A stretch of 64,000 nucleotides of DNA from Hyperoplus lanceolatus (Eukaryota; Chordata; Actinopteri; Uranoscopiformes; Ammodytidae): the NCBI GenBank assembly GCA_026929865.2, contig CM049405.1:19118501-19182500 (forward strand), given 5' to 3'. Below the pieces are notes generated by a model that was given only the letters and a program-made list of their open reading frames with translations, searched no databases and had not been told where the DNA came from. A program made the position numbers and the translations under genes. Positions 11,171 through 23,994 of the stretch are shown here, piece by piece; the stretch's first letter is position 1, and every line of letters begins with the position of its first letter.

Positions 11171-13874
11171 CATCATCATCATCATCATCTTCAAACGCTC
11201 ATCCGAAATCGGGTCGCGGAGGCAGCAGCTTGAGCAGGGAACCCCAAACTTCTCTTTCCCGGGCCACCTCAACCAGCTCTGACTGGGGGATCCCGAGGCG
11301 TTCCCAGGCCAGCGTGGAAATATAATCTCTCCACCTAGTCCTGGGTCTTCCCTGAGGCCTCCTTCCAGCTGGACGCTCCTGGAACACCTCCCTAGGAAGG
11401 CGCCCTGGGGGCATCCTTACCAGATGCCCGAACCACCTCAACTGGCTCCTTTCAACGCAAAGGAGTAGCGGCTCTGCCCCGAGTTCCTCACGAATGACTG
11501 AGCTTCTCACCCTATCTCTAAGGGAGACGCCAGCCACCCTCCTGAGAAAGCCCATTTCGGCCGCTTGTACCCGCGATCTCTTTCTTTCGGTCATTACCCA
11601 GCCTTCATGACCATAGGTGAGGGTAGGAACAAAGATCGCCCGGTAGATCGAAAGCTTTGCCTTACGACTCAGCTCTCTTTTCGTCACAACAGTGCGGTAA
11701 AGCGAGTGCAAAACCGCCCCTGCTGCTCCGATTCTACGGCCAATCTCACGCTCCATTGTTCCCTCACTCGCAAACAAGACCCCGAGGTACTTGAACTCCT
11801 TCACTTGGGGTAAGGACTCATTCCCTACCTGTAATAGACAATCCATCGGTTTCCTGCTGAGCACCATGGCCTCCGATTTAGAGGTGCTGATGCTCATCCC
11901 AACCGCTTCACACTCGGCTGCAAACCGATCCAATGAGAGCTGAAGGTCACAGGCCGATGATGCCATCAGAACCACATCATCCGCAAACAGCAGAGATGAG
12001 ATCTTCAGACCACCAAACTGCAACCCCTCCCCACCACGACTACGCCTTGATATCCTGTCCATAAATATCACAAACAGGATTGGTGACAAAGCGCAGCCCT
12101 GGCGGAGGCCAACCCTCACCGGAAACGAGTCTGACTTACTACCGAGAACCCGTACACAGCTCTCGCTTTGAGCGTACAGAGATTGGATGGCCCTGAGAAG
12201 AGACACCCTCACCCCATACTCCCGCAGCACCCCCCACAGTATCTCCCGGGGAACCCGGTCATAAGCCTTCTCCAGATCTACAAAACACATGTAGACTGGA
12301 TGAGCAAACTCCCAAGCTCCCTCTAGGATCCTTGCGAGAGTGAAGAGCTGGTCCGTTGTTCCACGGCCAGGACGGAATCCGCATTGTTCCTCTTCAATCT
12401 GAGGTTCGACTATCGGCCGAACCCTCCTTTCCAGCACCTTGGAGTAGACTTTGCCGGGAAGGCTGAGAAGTGTGATACCCCGGTAGTTGGAACACACTCT
12501 CTGGTCCCCCTTTTTAAAAATAGGAACCACCACCCCGGTCTGCCACTCCTTCGGCACTGTACCCGACCTCCACGCAATGTTGAAGAGGCGTGTCATCCAG
12601 GACAGCCCTTGCACACCCATTGCTTTCAGCATTTCTGGACGGATCTCATCAACCCCCGGGGCTTTGCCACTGTGGAGTTGTTTGACTACCTCAGTGACTT
12701 CCACCAGGGAAATTGACGATGATCCCCCATCAGCCTCCAGCTCTGCCTCCAACATAGAGGACGTGTTAGTCGGATTCAGGAGTTCCTCAAAGTGCTCTTT
12801 CCACCGACCGACTACCTCCTCAGTTGAGGTCAACAGCGTCCCATCCTTACTGTACACAGCTTGGATGGCTCCCCGCTTCCCCCTCCTGAGGTGCCGGACG
12901 GTCTTCCAGAAACACTTTGGTGCCGACCGAAAGTCCTTCTCCATGGTTTCTCCAAACTTCTCCCACACCCGCTGCTTTGCCTCTGACACGGCAGAAGCTG
13001 CAGCCCTTCGGGCCTGTCGGTACCTTGCAACTGCCTCAGGAGTCCCCCGAGATAACATATCCCGGAAGCACTCCTTCTTCAGTCGGACGGCTTCCCTGAC
13101 CACCGAGGTCCACCACGGCGTTCGAGGGTTACCGCCCCTTGAGGCACCTAAGACCTTGAGACCACAGCTGCCCGCCGCGGCTTCAGCAATGGAAGTTTTG
13201 AACATCGACCACTCAGGTTCAATGCCCCCAACCTCCACAGGGATGCTAGAAAAGCTCTGCAGGAGGTGCGAATTAAAGATCTCTTGAACAGGGGCCTCCG
13301 CTAGACGTTCCCAGTTCACCCGCACTACCCGTTTGGGCTTACCAGGTCTGTCCAGAGTCTTCCCCCACCCTTTGACCCAACTCACAACCAGATGGTGATC
13401 AGTTGACAGCTCCGCCCCTCTCTTCACCCGAGTGTCCGAAACATGCGGCCTCAGATCAGATGATACGATCACGAAATCGATCATCGACCTTCGGCCTAGG
13501 GCGCTCTGGTACCATGTACACTTATGAGCATCCTTATGTTCGAACATGGTGTTTGTTATAGACAAACCATGGCCAGCACAGAAGTCTAACAACAAACGAC
13601 CACTCGGGTTCAGATCAGGGAGGCCGTTCCTCCCAATCACGCCTTTCCAGGTGTCTCCATCATTGCCCACGTGCGCGTTAAAGTCTCCCAGCAGAACTAT
13701 GGAGTACCCCACCGGAGCCCCATGCAGGACTCCGTTCAGGGTCTCCAAGAAGGCCGAATACTCCGAACTGCTGTTTGGTGCATACGCACAAACAACAGTC
13801 AGAGTCTTCCCCCCCACAACCCGGAGGCGTAGGGAGGCGACCCTCTCGTCCACCGGGGTAAACTCCAACGTAAC
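11171..13874 (-). mobile_element. Rex3 (RTE-clade) retrotransposon, 5'-truncated
   Basis: A non-LTR retrotransposon read on the minus strand. It is flanked by an exact 11-bp duplication, GTAACAAGCAT, at 11160-11170 and 13875-13885, which fixes both boundaries. The 3' end has a very short untranslated stretch followed by a (GAT)n tail, as expected for RTE/Rex3 elements. The plus-strand sequences at 12081-12101 and 12526-12545 match, from memory, the two degenerate PCR primers widely used for fish Rex3. The 5' end is truncated inside the endonuclease, the usual outcome of incomplete target-primed reverse transcription. It sits inside an older repeat. A clean TSD and an open frame of almost the whole element suggest a fairly young insertion. 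Confidence 0.92.
11199..13874 (-). pseudogene. Rex3 endonuclease/reverse transcriptase, N-terminus missing
   Basis: The open frame gives 889 residues ending in Asp-Phe-Gly and a TGA stop at 11199-11201. Its apparent start is a TTG, an artefact of truncation: the frame runs upstream to the insertion edge. Residues 1-165 are the C-terminal part of an APE-type endonuclease, with GDFN at 61-64 and the STDHH catalytic histidine region at 155-159. The N-terminal endonuclease part with the first catalytic Glu is lost. Reverse transcriptase motifs follow: FVDLEKAYD at 529-537, [10 protein letters not shown] at 587-596 and the FADD active site at about 628-631, then an RTE-type C-terminal region. A full-length protein would nick target DNA and copy its own RNA onto the break. 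This copy cannot retrotranspose, although the reverse transcriptase half has no stop. Proteins like this are often misnamed craniofacial development protein 2-like in fish annotations. Confidence 0.92.
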
Positions 13875-13885
13875 GTAACAAGCAT

Positions 13886-14110
13886 GCGAGTAGAAATAGT
13901 GCTATCCTGATGGACGATGAATCAGTGCTGGTGTAAGGCAACAGCAGGCAAGGAGGGTCCGTTCCTAGGATGGCTGATTCCGCACAGAACTCAGAGTCAG
14001 TCGTGCAGCATGGGGAGTGCTTGGTAAGGTCCCCGAGTGGCACAGGGCAAGCAGTCTTCCGTACACCATAATTCCCATGCCTGCATAGAGACCTTCTAGC
14101 AAGCTTTGTA
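13886..14110 (-). mobile_element. old fish repeat, right part beyond Rex3
   Basis: This follows directly from the second copy of the Rex3 TSD and probably continues the repeat that stops at 11170. It has the same GC-richer texture (CAGCAGGCAAGGAGGGTCC and similar). The outer end is not sharply defined and may lie near 14060-14110. Confidence 0.5.
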
Positions 14111-15894
<1,784 letters not shown>

Positions 15895-16120
15895 TGCGTC
15901 CCGGGAGTTGTCCCAGATCAATAGGTGGCGGACGGGGCAGTCATCGATCAGCTCAGCGCATGGAGGCTAATTTATGCCACTGCTCCGGCGATCCCTCCTC
16001 GCCCAACGCACCGGCGCGTGAAATTCAAATTATTATTACAGCCAGGCAATTCCATTATATGGGGGAAGGATATGTCGCTCTGGCACATATTGGCTGTCTT
16101 CCTTGTGTAAAGGGAAAGAG
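15895..16120. promoter_or_regulatory. candidate conserved noncoding element
   Basis: A repeat-free, balanced-composition block with an ATCGATCAG palindrome-like core, a TAATTTATG segment, a CG-containing middle (CCGGCGATCC, CACCGGCGCGTG) and AAATTCAAATTATTATTA. It retains several CpG dinucleotides although the surroundings are CpG-poor, which suggests hypomethylation or selection. Overlapping open frames reach 136 and 61 codons, but none shows a protein family or convincing paired splice sites, so I favour a regulatory element over an exon. This is inference only. Confidence 0.35.
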
Positions 16121-16785
16121 GAGGAATGGGGGGCCAAGGCTAGCCCTCTGTGGCAGTAGCACTGTGTGTGGGGGGGTTGGGTGGGATTATTACCCCACTT
16201 TATCATGGTGGCCTCAGTTTTCTGCTCTTCCTGTATTGCCCACAGCCCCACTCATCCACAATCAACAGAGCTAAAGCAGCTGCACAGTCATTTTTGTGAC
16301 AGGTAATGGTGCTGTAATTTGTTAGGAATGTGCACTGTTTTTTTTTATCCCCTCTTTGAAGCTTGTATTGAAACATTCATCCATTTTTTTGTGGTGGTAA
16401 GTCTTAGATGTCATTCATGGAGGTGAAAACTGGCTGCCTTTACGGGGTAGGATATAGGGCTGTGCTAAAAGATCACTATGGCAAGATATTGTGATATTTA
16501 TTTTCATGATATCTGTATCGATTTCCAGCTTGGACATTCTATATACCATGCAGAAGTCTTCTACATTGCTTGATAATGCAACATAGCTCACTTTTCATGT
16601 TTTTTGATGCACTGTCATTGAAGGCTCTTGAGGTAAATATTTGAGAGACAGACTTATTGGTGTCGGATGTATCACGTGAGTACAAGGTTGCTTGCTTGGA
16701 TCCTTACGGTGCCATTACTGTGCACAGTATGACAAGACCTCAACAGACTTGATTTTGTTGAAATGCTGGTATCTCTGCATACCTG
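16121..16785. other. unannotated DNA
   Basis: No feature recognised. Moderately GC-rich near 16.1-16.2 kb, then AT-rich. Confidence 0.4.
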
Positions 16786-16788
16786 TTA

Positions 16789-17408
16789 AGGCCAGGACAC
16801 ACCAGTCCGACTACCCGAAAATGGAGACTGCTGATTCAGGGAGCTCGAGTCTTCCCGTTGCCGCCGAAAAACTGCAAAGAACACACCAAACTGACTGCTG
16901 ACTTTCCGTACGCTCTGCGCTTGCGCGGGACGTAATGTCTCCATAACAGCAGGTGGCGCTAATCTGTATTGTGGCCCGAAAAAATACGGAAGCCGAAAAT
17001 GATGGGACGGCTCTCTAGACCATAAACATAGATAGAAATACGTATTTATATTTATGGACCATAAAGAGTACCATTTTTAGCAGAGAGTGTCGAGCATGGT
17101 GTCAAGCAGTCAACAAGGGTTGATGCATGTGAGTACTCGCTGAACGAAACAAACAAACACATTAAAACGATGGCTTACTGTTGTTAGCTGTTTGTGCTAC
17201 CCGCCTCACTTCTGGGCTTCACTGATTCGCTAGCCCTCCACAAATCAAATTGCTCCAACTGAAAGACTGCCCGCCGCCGATTGAACATGTCGGCTCAAAA
17301 GAAGCCCGACGACATCTACGACGACCGATTTCATGGCACACACCAAACAGATTTGTGTCCCCGCCCCCTCCCGACTCTACGACGGCGAATATTGGTGTGT
17401 CCTGGCCT
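16789..17408 (+). mobile_element. TTA-flanked TIR element, copy 1 (PIF/Harbinger type)
   Basis: A 620-bp element with ends AGGCCAGGACACACCA and TGGTGTGTCCTGGCCT, a 16-bp perfect inverted repeat. TTA flanks both ends, at 16786-16788 and 17409-17411. Three-base TWA duplications are characteristic of the PIF/Harbinger superfamily. It encodes no transposase, so it is non-autonomous. A 5'-truncated second copy lies at 23906-25051 with the same internal sequence, for example AAATGATGGGACGGCTCTCT and CATGTGAGTACTCGCTGAAC. Confidence 0.85.
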
Positions 17409-17411
17409 TTA

Positions 17412-18002
17412 GCGAAAGGTCTTAGTGCGGCCCTTAGGTTGGTTTTTTCTTGCAAAATACTTGTGAGTCCCTTATGTTGGTTTCTACTTTGTGAATGCTC
17501 TTTTAGACCCATGTCGTGAGTTTTTGACTAAAAATGTGGGTTTGTTGAAATTCATAGGGGTTTGATATTACTATTGTTATGTGAACACAAACATAACCTG
17601 CATTTGTGACCCGGCTGATCCCTACTTTGCTGATGCCTGGGATGCAGGTTTTGGGTATGACTATTATTAACAGCTTGTGCTGTATTGGAGTTGGTGAAGG
17701 GGTTCATCCTGAGATACTGTTTATGCAAATGTATCAACCTTGCTCCGGGCGGGAGAGCAGACAAGCCTACTGAGCCCATTAGAGGTCTTCGCCTCTGCTC
17801 ATCCAAGTATGGTTAAATGAGTAACCTTTTTTTTCTTTTAAGCTGCAACTAGGGAGATCTGACTAGCTGTGAATGGAGTGTTTTGTAACTTTTACAGCCA
17901 ATGTGGGGCCTTTAACATCAGCCTGATATGTTTTGGGTCTGCAAAGTGAGGGGAGTTGGAATAGGAAAGCTATATCAAAGTGTGTATATATATATATATT
18001 TA
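17412..18002. other. unannotated DNA
   Basis: No gene or element recognised. Ends in a short TA tract at about 17985-17999. Confidence 0.4.
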
Positions 18003-18512
18003 TCATTTTTTCATTTCATTTAACTTTTATTTATCTTCGAGAGACCAATTGAGGGGTGACCCTCATTTTCAATGGTGTCGAGTTCAAACAAATTCCAAGG
18101 AAAAACAACAATGCATACACAATATTCAATGCAAATACATCAAATACACAACAGGTGAAGAGAAGAAAAAAACAAAAAGCAAAAAAACAATTGAAACATT
18201 TACATAGTGGTGAAGAGTGGCAGCAATTAAAATGAAATTAAATGGGTGAAAGTACAATATAGCCTAATTAAAACAGTTACAGGTAGAGTTTGGCAGATTT
18301 AAGATAGTTTGTTTAAATTGATTAAAGGATATGAAGGTATTTAGTTTAATTTGTTGCTGTAAGTTGTTCCAGGAGTCGGGGGCACTGAAGCTAAAAGCTG
18401 TCTTTCCCAGCTCAGACCGGGCTTGTGGGACATAAAGCATGAGCATGTCAGTGGAGCGGGTCTGATAAAGCCCATCTGAAATTTGCAACATTTCTGTTAA
18501 ATAACGAGGAAG
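18003..18512 (-). mobile_element. L2-type LINE fragment, 3' end
   Basis: Minus-strand LINE fragment. Its coding part reads toward lower coordinates and ends near 18264. The 3' untranslated region closes with CTCGAAGATAAATAAAAGTT, an AATAAA-rich tail like that of the L2 element at 29860-33110. The 5' side is truncated against a TA microsatellite. No TSD was found. Confidence 0.75.
18264..18491 (-). pseudogene. L2 LINE ORF2 C-terminal fragment
   Basis: About 75 residues resembling the C-terminal tail after the reverse transcriptase of fish L2 elements. It shares the pattern TRS....L..PQARSELGKTAFSFSAP..WNNLQ with the copy at 32460-32550 (TRSSEYMLL...TRTQLGTTAFSSYAPKVWNEL). No polymerase motifs are included. 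Non-functional. Confidence 0.75.

Positions 18513-18513
<1 letters not shown>

Positions 18514-18581
<68 letters not shown>
18514..18581. repeat. (TA)n microsatellite, about 68 bp
   Basis: Pure alternating TA tract at the truncated 5' edge of the L2 fragment. Confidence 0.98.
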
Positions 18582-18584
<3 letters not shown>

Positions 18585-19612
18585 TTTTTTATTGTTTTGG
18601 GCCATTATGACACGTGCATTGTGTCCCTTGCCCCTCTGCACGCCACACATTGCCCTGTTCAGTCTCTGTTCCCTTTCAATTAGCTCTCTATCCACCTTCT
18701 CGAACAGCTGTTGTTAGTTTAGTTCAAAATTATGACAGCATTGACTATAAATGTTTTTCCTAATTTGAAATAATCAAGCAAAAGCATATCATCATCAGCA
18801 CGAGGCCTCATTTCTTTGAAATCTCCCTATCATTCAAGAGAGGGCAACCTTGGATTTTGCTCCTGGGTGTAATACCTTTGCTTTGAGTGTGAGTGATATT
18901 TAAAAAAAAGGCAATCACTGACCACACAACTGTGGACTTATTTTGCCTTGTTGATAAGAGCATCAGATCAGAAAACCCTCATATGGGGTCATTTTCAAAG
19001 GCAGAAACAGAGGATATCCATTGGCATGGCGAGATTCAGTGTGGAGAGGCAGGAGATTAAAAAAGAAAGTAGAACAGATAAGGAAACTGGAGAGACTCAT
19101 TAAAAACAAGAAGAACAGCGAGTGCCGGGCAGTGGGCTGCTCAATGTTCAAATGAAGTGGCCTGTTTCTTGGCCTTGAGTCACAATTAATTAGCACCGCA
19201 AGGGGAACCAACTCCGCTATATTCATCTACAGTATTTGTGTAAAGATGCAAAAACTCAGAATTCAGAAATTGCTCAGAGATGCGCCATTATTGGTGGGGC
19301 CTGATGGTCATGGCTGTGTTGTTATCAGATATTAACCATGGATAGTATATAAAATGGATGTAGCGTCCGGACTGAGCTCACTTATTTCAACTGAGTCCAA
19401 TCGTCCTCTCCTATGCGCGTCGCCATCTTGTCAGATTTTGACTCCGCCGCATTTCCTTTTACCAAAAATGGGCATTGATGTGATGTTGTGGGAGGGGAGG
19501 GAGATACGCCCATCTAGCTGGCGTATACCTCCGAGGGCCATCGGCTAGCTTTCACTGAAGAGGCCGTGTCCCTAATTTTTCATACATTTTAACCTCCAAT
19601 AGAATAAAAACT
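18582..19612. other. unannotated DNA
   Basis: No exon or element recognised. A short block at 19110-19240 with CACAATTAATTAGCACC has conserved-element texture, but the evidence is weak. Confidence 0.4.
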
Positions 19613-19702
19613 AGCCTGGTACAAAATATATCTCCCACCACAGTGTTGTCATTGAGATGTGACCTAAACATACAGACTAGAATGTTGTTTTGTACCAGGC
19701 CT
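19613..19702. mobile_element. 90-bp inverted-repeat mini element
   Basis: The sequence starts AGCCTGGTACAAAA and ends TTTTGTACCAGGCCT. That gives a 13-bp perfect inverted repeat (GCCTGGTACAAAA) around a 62-base centre. It could be a very small TIR element or a deletion derivative. No convincing TSD was found. It directly abuts the TTAA of the next element. Confidence 0.5.
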
Positions 19703-19705
19703 TAA

Positions 19706-20038
19706 AGGTCACTATTATGCTAAATGCACTTTTTAAATGTGTTCTAACATAAAGGTTCGCAGTCACGCAGTCTCTCTAGTATCGCGATAGCACGGCAGAG
19801 ACGGTGGGAGAGCCCCATGGACATATAAAGAAAGCCCGGCAGAGAGGTGGGAGGGGCCAGCCAGATTGCAGGCTGCAGACACAAATATAGGTCATCCTGA
19901 GACCAGAGGACAATCAGGGTATAGAGGCTTGCTACAATAAATGATCTGAACGGGTTTTTCAGCAAACATCTAAAAAAAAAGTATTAGGGACTACTTAGAC
20001 CATATAAAATTGACAGCAAAGTGCATAATATGGGAGCT
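19706..20038 (+). mobile_element. TTAA-flanked miniature element, second type
   Basis: A 333-bp element between TTAA at 19702-19705 and TTAA at 20039-20042. The left end is AGGTCACTATTATGC; the right end read from the other strand is AGCTCCCATATTATGCAC, an imperfect TIR. I recognise this 'CCCATATTATGC' element as common in spiny-rayed fish. Non-coding, probably piggyBac-mobilised by its TTAA preference. Confidence 0.65.
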
Positions 20039-20042
20039 TTAA

Positions 20043-20323
20043 ATAGGTTTAATAACGCTATGAAAATGGCCTATTTAACATGGGGGTCAATGAGAAATTC
20101 CTCTATCATGAAACCTGCCCCTAGTGGCCACTCTGCAAACTGCATTTTTGGTCATTTCCGCATGGGGATGCTGGTAGAATTTGCTGTTGTTGGGGCTTGA
20201 TATTAACATGGTCTCAGAGGCAGCTTTCTATAGGTGGTAGTTTGTTTCAAATATTTTTACTTCTCTCTTTTTGTGCAGATTATACCCAAATGCGTCCACC
20301 TTACTGTTATGTACAGTATAAAC
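20043..20323. other. unannotated DNA
   Basis: Short spacer between two elements. Nothing recognised except a polypyrimidine run before 20277. Confidence 0.4.
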
Positions 20324-20331
20324 ATTCAACC

Positions 20332-20786
20332 TAGGGCTAAATTATCGCGTTAACGCAGGGTGATTAATTTCTGGAATTAACAGCGTTAATTTTTTTAACG
20401 CATTTAACGCATGCGCAGAATGATCCGCCCCGTACATCCCACCGGCTCTGTGGGATGTAACGTTGTAGCTGACCCAGGATCAGTAGCTGCGCGCAGCCAA
20501 ACATAGAAGCACGTTAGCCCGTGCCGTGTTTTATAGTTTTAAACCGCTAACGGTCACGTCTGTGTCGGGGGCATAGATAGAATATAAAATCAACTTCCGC
20601 GGCTGGCAGTTGATGTCGGGAGCAACAGAAGGAGAAACATTGTCCGCTCTGTTCAGAGCCATGAGGACACAAACGTCTGCAGTTTTCAGAGGTGTGTGTG
20701 AGTAGACATCAACATAACGTTGGCTTCCTGGCACAAATGAACAGTCCCCTAGGACGTGGTCGCGTCTACAAACGCACGCACGCACA

Positions 20787-20854
<68 letters not shown>

Positions 20855-21218
20855 GCGGACTGTAATCAAGTTGTATTTAATAATGCACAACCTACAGGTT
20901 CACCAAATAATGGCATTCTATAGCCTATCCTATATTTGCCCAAAGACATAGAAAAGAGACAGACCAATTGAATTATGGTTTGGTTTAAATTTATTTTCAG
21001 TATTAACACCATAATTTGGATTTTCAATCAATAAATGTAGCCTACTAATTTTAAATGTACATATCCACCTTCTGTCATTTATCTTTCCGTTCATACAACA
21101 ATATACCGAGAAAATTCGATTTTTTTCGGGCATATTTCGAATGGTAAAATGAATCGTGATTAATCCACAGAATCCCATGATTAATCTGATTAAAAATGTT
21201 AATCGTTTGACAGCCCTA
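20332..21218. mobile_element. hAT-like non-autonomous element
   Basis: An 887-bp element flanked by an exact 8-bp duplication, ATTCAACC, at 20324-20331 and 21219-21226. It starts TAGGGCTAAATTATCGCG and its other end, read from the opposite strand, is TAGGGCTGTCAAACG, so the TIRs share TAGGGCT. The interior near both ends is rich in TTAACGC / GATTAATC motifs typical of a widespread fish hAT family. An 8-bp TSD and TAGGG-type ends fit the hAT superfamily. It has no transposase frame, and a CA microsatellite has expanded inside it (20772-20853). Confidence 0.88.
20772..20853. repeat. (CA)n microsatellite inside the hAT-like element
   Basis: About 80 bp of CA with CG interruptions at the left edge. 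Confidence 0.97.
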
Positions 21219-21226
21219 ATTCAACC

Positions 21227-22640
21227 ACATGTGACATTAATGCAAGAAAAAGGTAGGAGTCCTTGTTTGGAATGCTGGTTTGCCTTTCCCCCACCTCCTT
21301 TACCCCATCTTTCCAGAATCAATGGCCTCTGGCATAAAGCTCTACTGGAGCAAATGGTGGAGCCATCAAAAATTCACCTAGATACTATATGAATAATAAA
21401 CACTTATTTGTAGCTGCTTGCACACACACAAGCTCACAGTAGGTGCATAAACACACATACTGGAAGGAAAACATTAACGTTCTCAGGGTGGAAAAAACAT
21501 CCTAAATAGCATTCAGATCAAAGGATACAGACCAAGTCCAATTAGTTTATGAAAAGTAAGTTGAACCGAATGGTCATTTGGACATCTGTTGGCCCACGAT
21601 TTCTCAAACTACTAAAGCTACTGTAACATAGCCACCCTATTTCTGCTCTAAAGCATTCACAATTCAAATTTAGCAATTTGGTCTTATGATACATTACCAA
21701 AAACATTTGCCAAAACATATTAGTGCTGTTGTAAATTGTATTTAGATGTGCCTGTCTAAATAAAGGTTAATACAAGTTTGAGTGGAACAGTGAATTCTAA
21801 CAAAATAGTGCATGTGATATGATGTAGGAATTGGTGTGTTTTATGCTAGGACCACTGTTTTAGATGACATTTCAATATGTGTTCTGTCAGCTTGGTTGTT
21901 TGCTTCATCTCCAAGAATAAGGAGCAATCATTTTCTAGGGGTCAACTATTTAAATGCATTGTTTTTGTGTGACATTTCCCTCATGGTTGTCTAAATGGAT
22001 TTGACCTCGTTCTCACTCCCATCGGTGTCCTTTCCATGTCAGCCAGCCACAGGAGAAGGTGTTAAGGCAGCAGCTGGCAGACTTTTTCTTTCTTTTTTGT
22101 TTTTTCTTGTTTTTTTTTTTACCTTGTGATTGATTTCCCCTTCACACTGCCATGAATGGGTTAAACATCACTAGGACCCCTGTTACAGAAAGATTACATT
22201 TAGCTGCTGCTGCCAAGCCAAATAGGCAACCAGTCTGTCTGGTAAAGGAAGACTTAAGAGAATGGAGAAAAATATGCATAAATAAAGAAAGGGAAATAGG
22301 GAAAAGTGGCGTAAAGAGACATGTGGGCATTAACCTTCCAGTCTGGATCCTCTGTACTTATTCTCTTTGCCCGTTATGAAAATAAATCCTGGCCAATACA
22401 TTTGCTTTGGTCTTTGTTTCCCATGTGACATATCTTTGCACTGGTGTACTGTAACAGTAAAGAAAAAAAAATGTGAAGGAAAATCTAAAAGACATGGGTA
22501 TTATTTAATCATTATTATCATCCAGGTGGAATTAATGTAAAGTTCGCTCCAACTTTATCTGTGTATCTCTTACTGGTAGCCCAGTTATAACAAATACGAT
22601 TATGGCAAAATGCGGACATAACTCATGTCATCTGACGTTG
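21227..22640. other. unannotated DNA
   Basis: No gene or element recognised. Includes T-rich runs near 22083-22120. Confidence 0.4.
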
Positions 22641-22667
22641 TCCTTTCTCTGTCTTGCAGGTAAATGA
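22641..22667 (+). promoter_or_regulatory. candidate recursive splice site
   Basis: A strong pyrimidine tract ending CTGTCTTGCAG (AG at 22658-22659) is followed at once by GTAAATGA, giving an abutting 3' acceptor and 5' donor. This is the consensus of zero-length-exon recursive splice sites in very long vertebrate introns. It only makes sense if the window lies in a long plus-strand intron, which the sequence does not prove. Confidence 0.3.
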
Positions 22668-23030
22668 TCTTTGTTCATCCCCATGGGTGCAGCCTCAATG
22701 ATGACCGCAGATGTGATGAGTAACCTAGCTTTATTTCATGGGCCACACTTGAATGTGCACACAGAGCAGTGTGGCAGAGTGACATTAACACCACATGTAA
22801 ACCCATACAAACACATATGGGCACACACAGATAACGCACATATGGGACTCAAATGGAACATGTGTATGTGTGCAGATACAGTGCACAAAGATATATGAAT
22901 ACTTTACTATCTGAAATGTATAAGGTCTGAATTTAGGTGCAGAGGGAGAATAGTCTTCACTTTACCAATGACCTTAATCTGCAAGTGTCTAGCACTTATA
23001 ATACAAATACATACTATTTGATATGTGAAC
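22668..23030. other. unannotated DNA
   Basis: Nothing recognised. Contains scattered CACACA and CATATG motifs. Confidence 0.4.
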
Positions 23031-23102
23031 ATATCACTGAACCATGCACACACACCATGCATATCACTGAACCATGCACACACACACACACACACACACA
23101 CA
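23031..23102. repeat. 30-bp tandem duplication leading into (CA)n
   Basis: The 30-base unit beginning ATATCACTGAACCATGCACA at 23031 is repeated from 23061 and runs into a CA tract ending near 23102. Confidence 0.85.
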
Positions 23103-23420
23103 TACAGACACACATAGTCAAAGAACAACTCAATAGCAGGCACACACATCTTTATTTACATTGGCACAAACAGGTTTGTTTGCCTGATACAGATAAAGCA
23201 AACATGCGGAATCTGTGTGCAAAGCCGCTCTCCTGATTTGAGTGGTTGGGACAATGTTTTGGTTGGTCATGTGCCTTAACTTAGGTAAACAATGTTATCA
23301 AATACAAATGTGTGTGTCTGCTTTTCCCATTACATGCTTGCACCGCTATGGTACAGTATCTACTGTAGTTCATGACAAATGCATTTAGTGGGAGTGTCGG
23401 AGATGCTCGTGGGAGTGTGT
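23103..23420. other. unannotated DNA
   Basis: Spacer between two CA arrays. Nothing recognised. Confidence 0.4.
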
Positions 23421-23905
<485 letters not shown>

Positions 23906-23994
23906 GCAAAAAATACAGAAGCCGGAAATGATGGGACGGCTCTCTAGACCATAAACATAGATAGAAATACAAATGTATATTTATGGACCATAAA

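Noticed and set aside
12487..13287. A 266-codon plus-strand open frame
   Set aside because: It is the antisense shadow of the Rex3 reverse transcriptase on the minus strand and has no family-like sequence of its own.
11199..13868. The 889-residue frame as a host gene
   Set aside because: Endonuclease and reverse transcriptase motifs, the truncated start, the (GAT)n tail and the 11-bp duplication show it is a Rex3 insertion.
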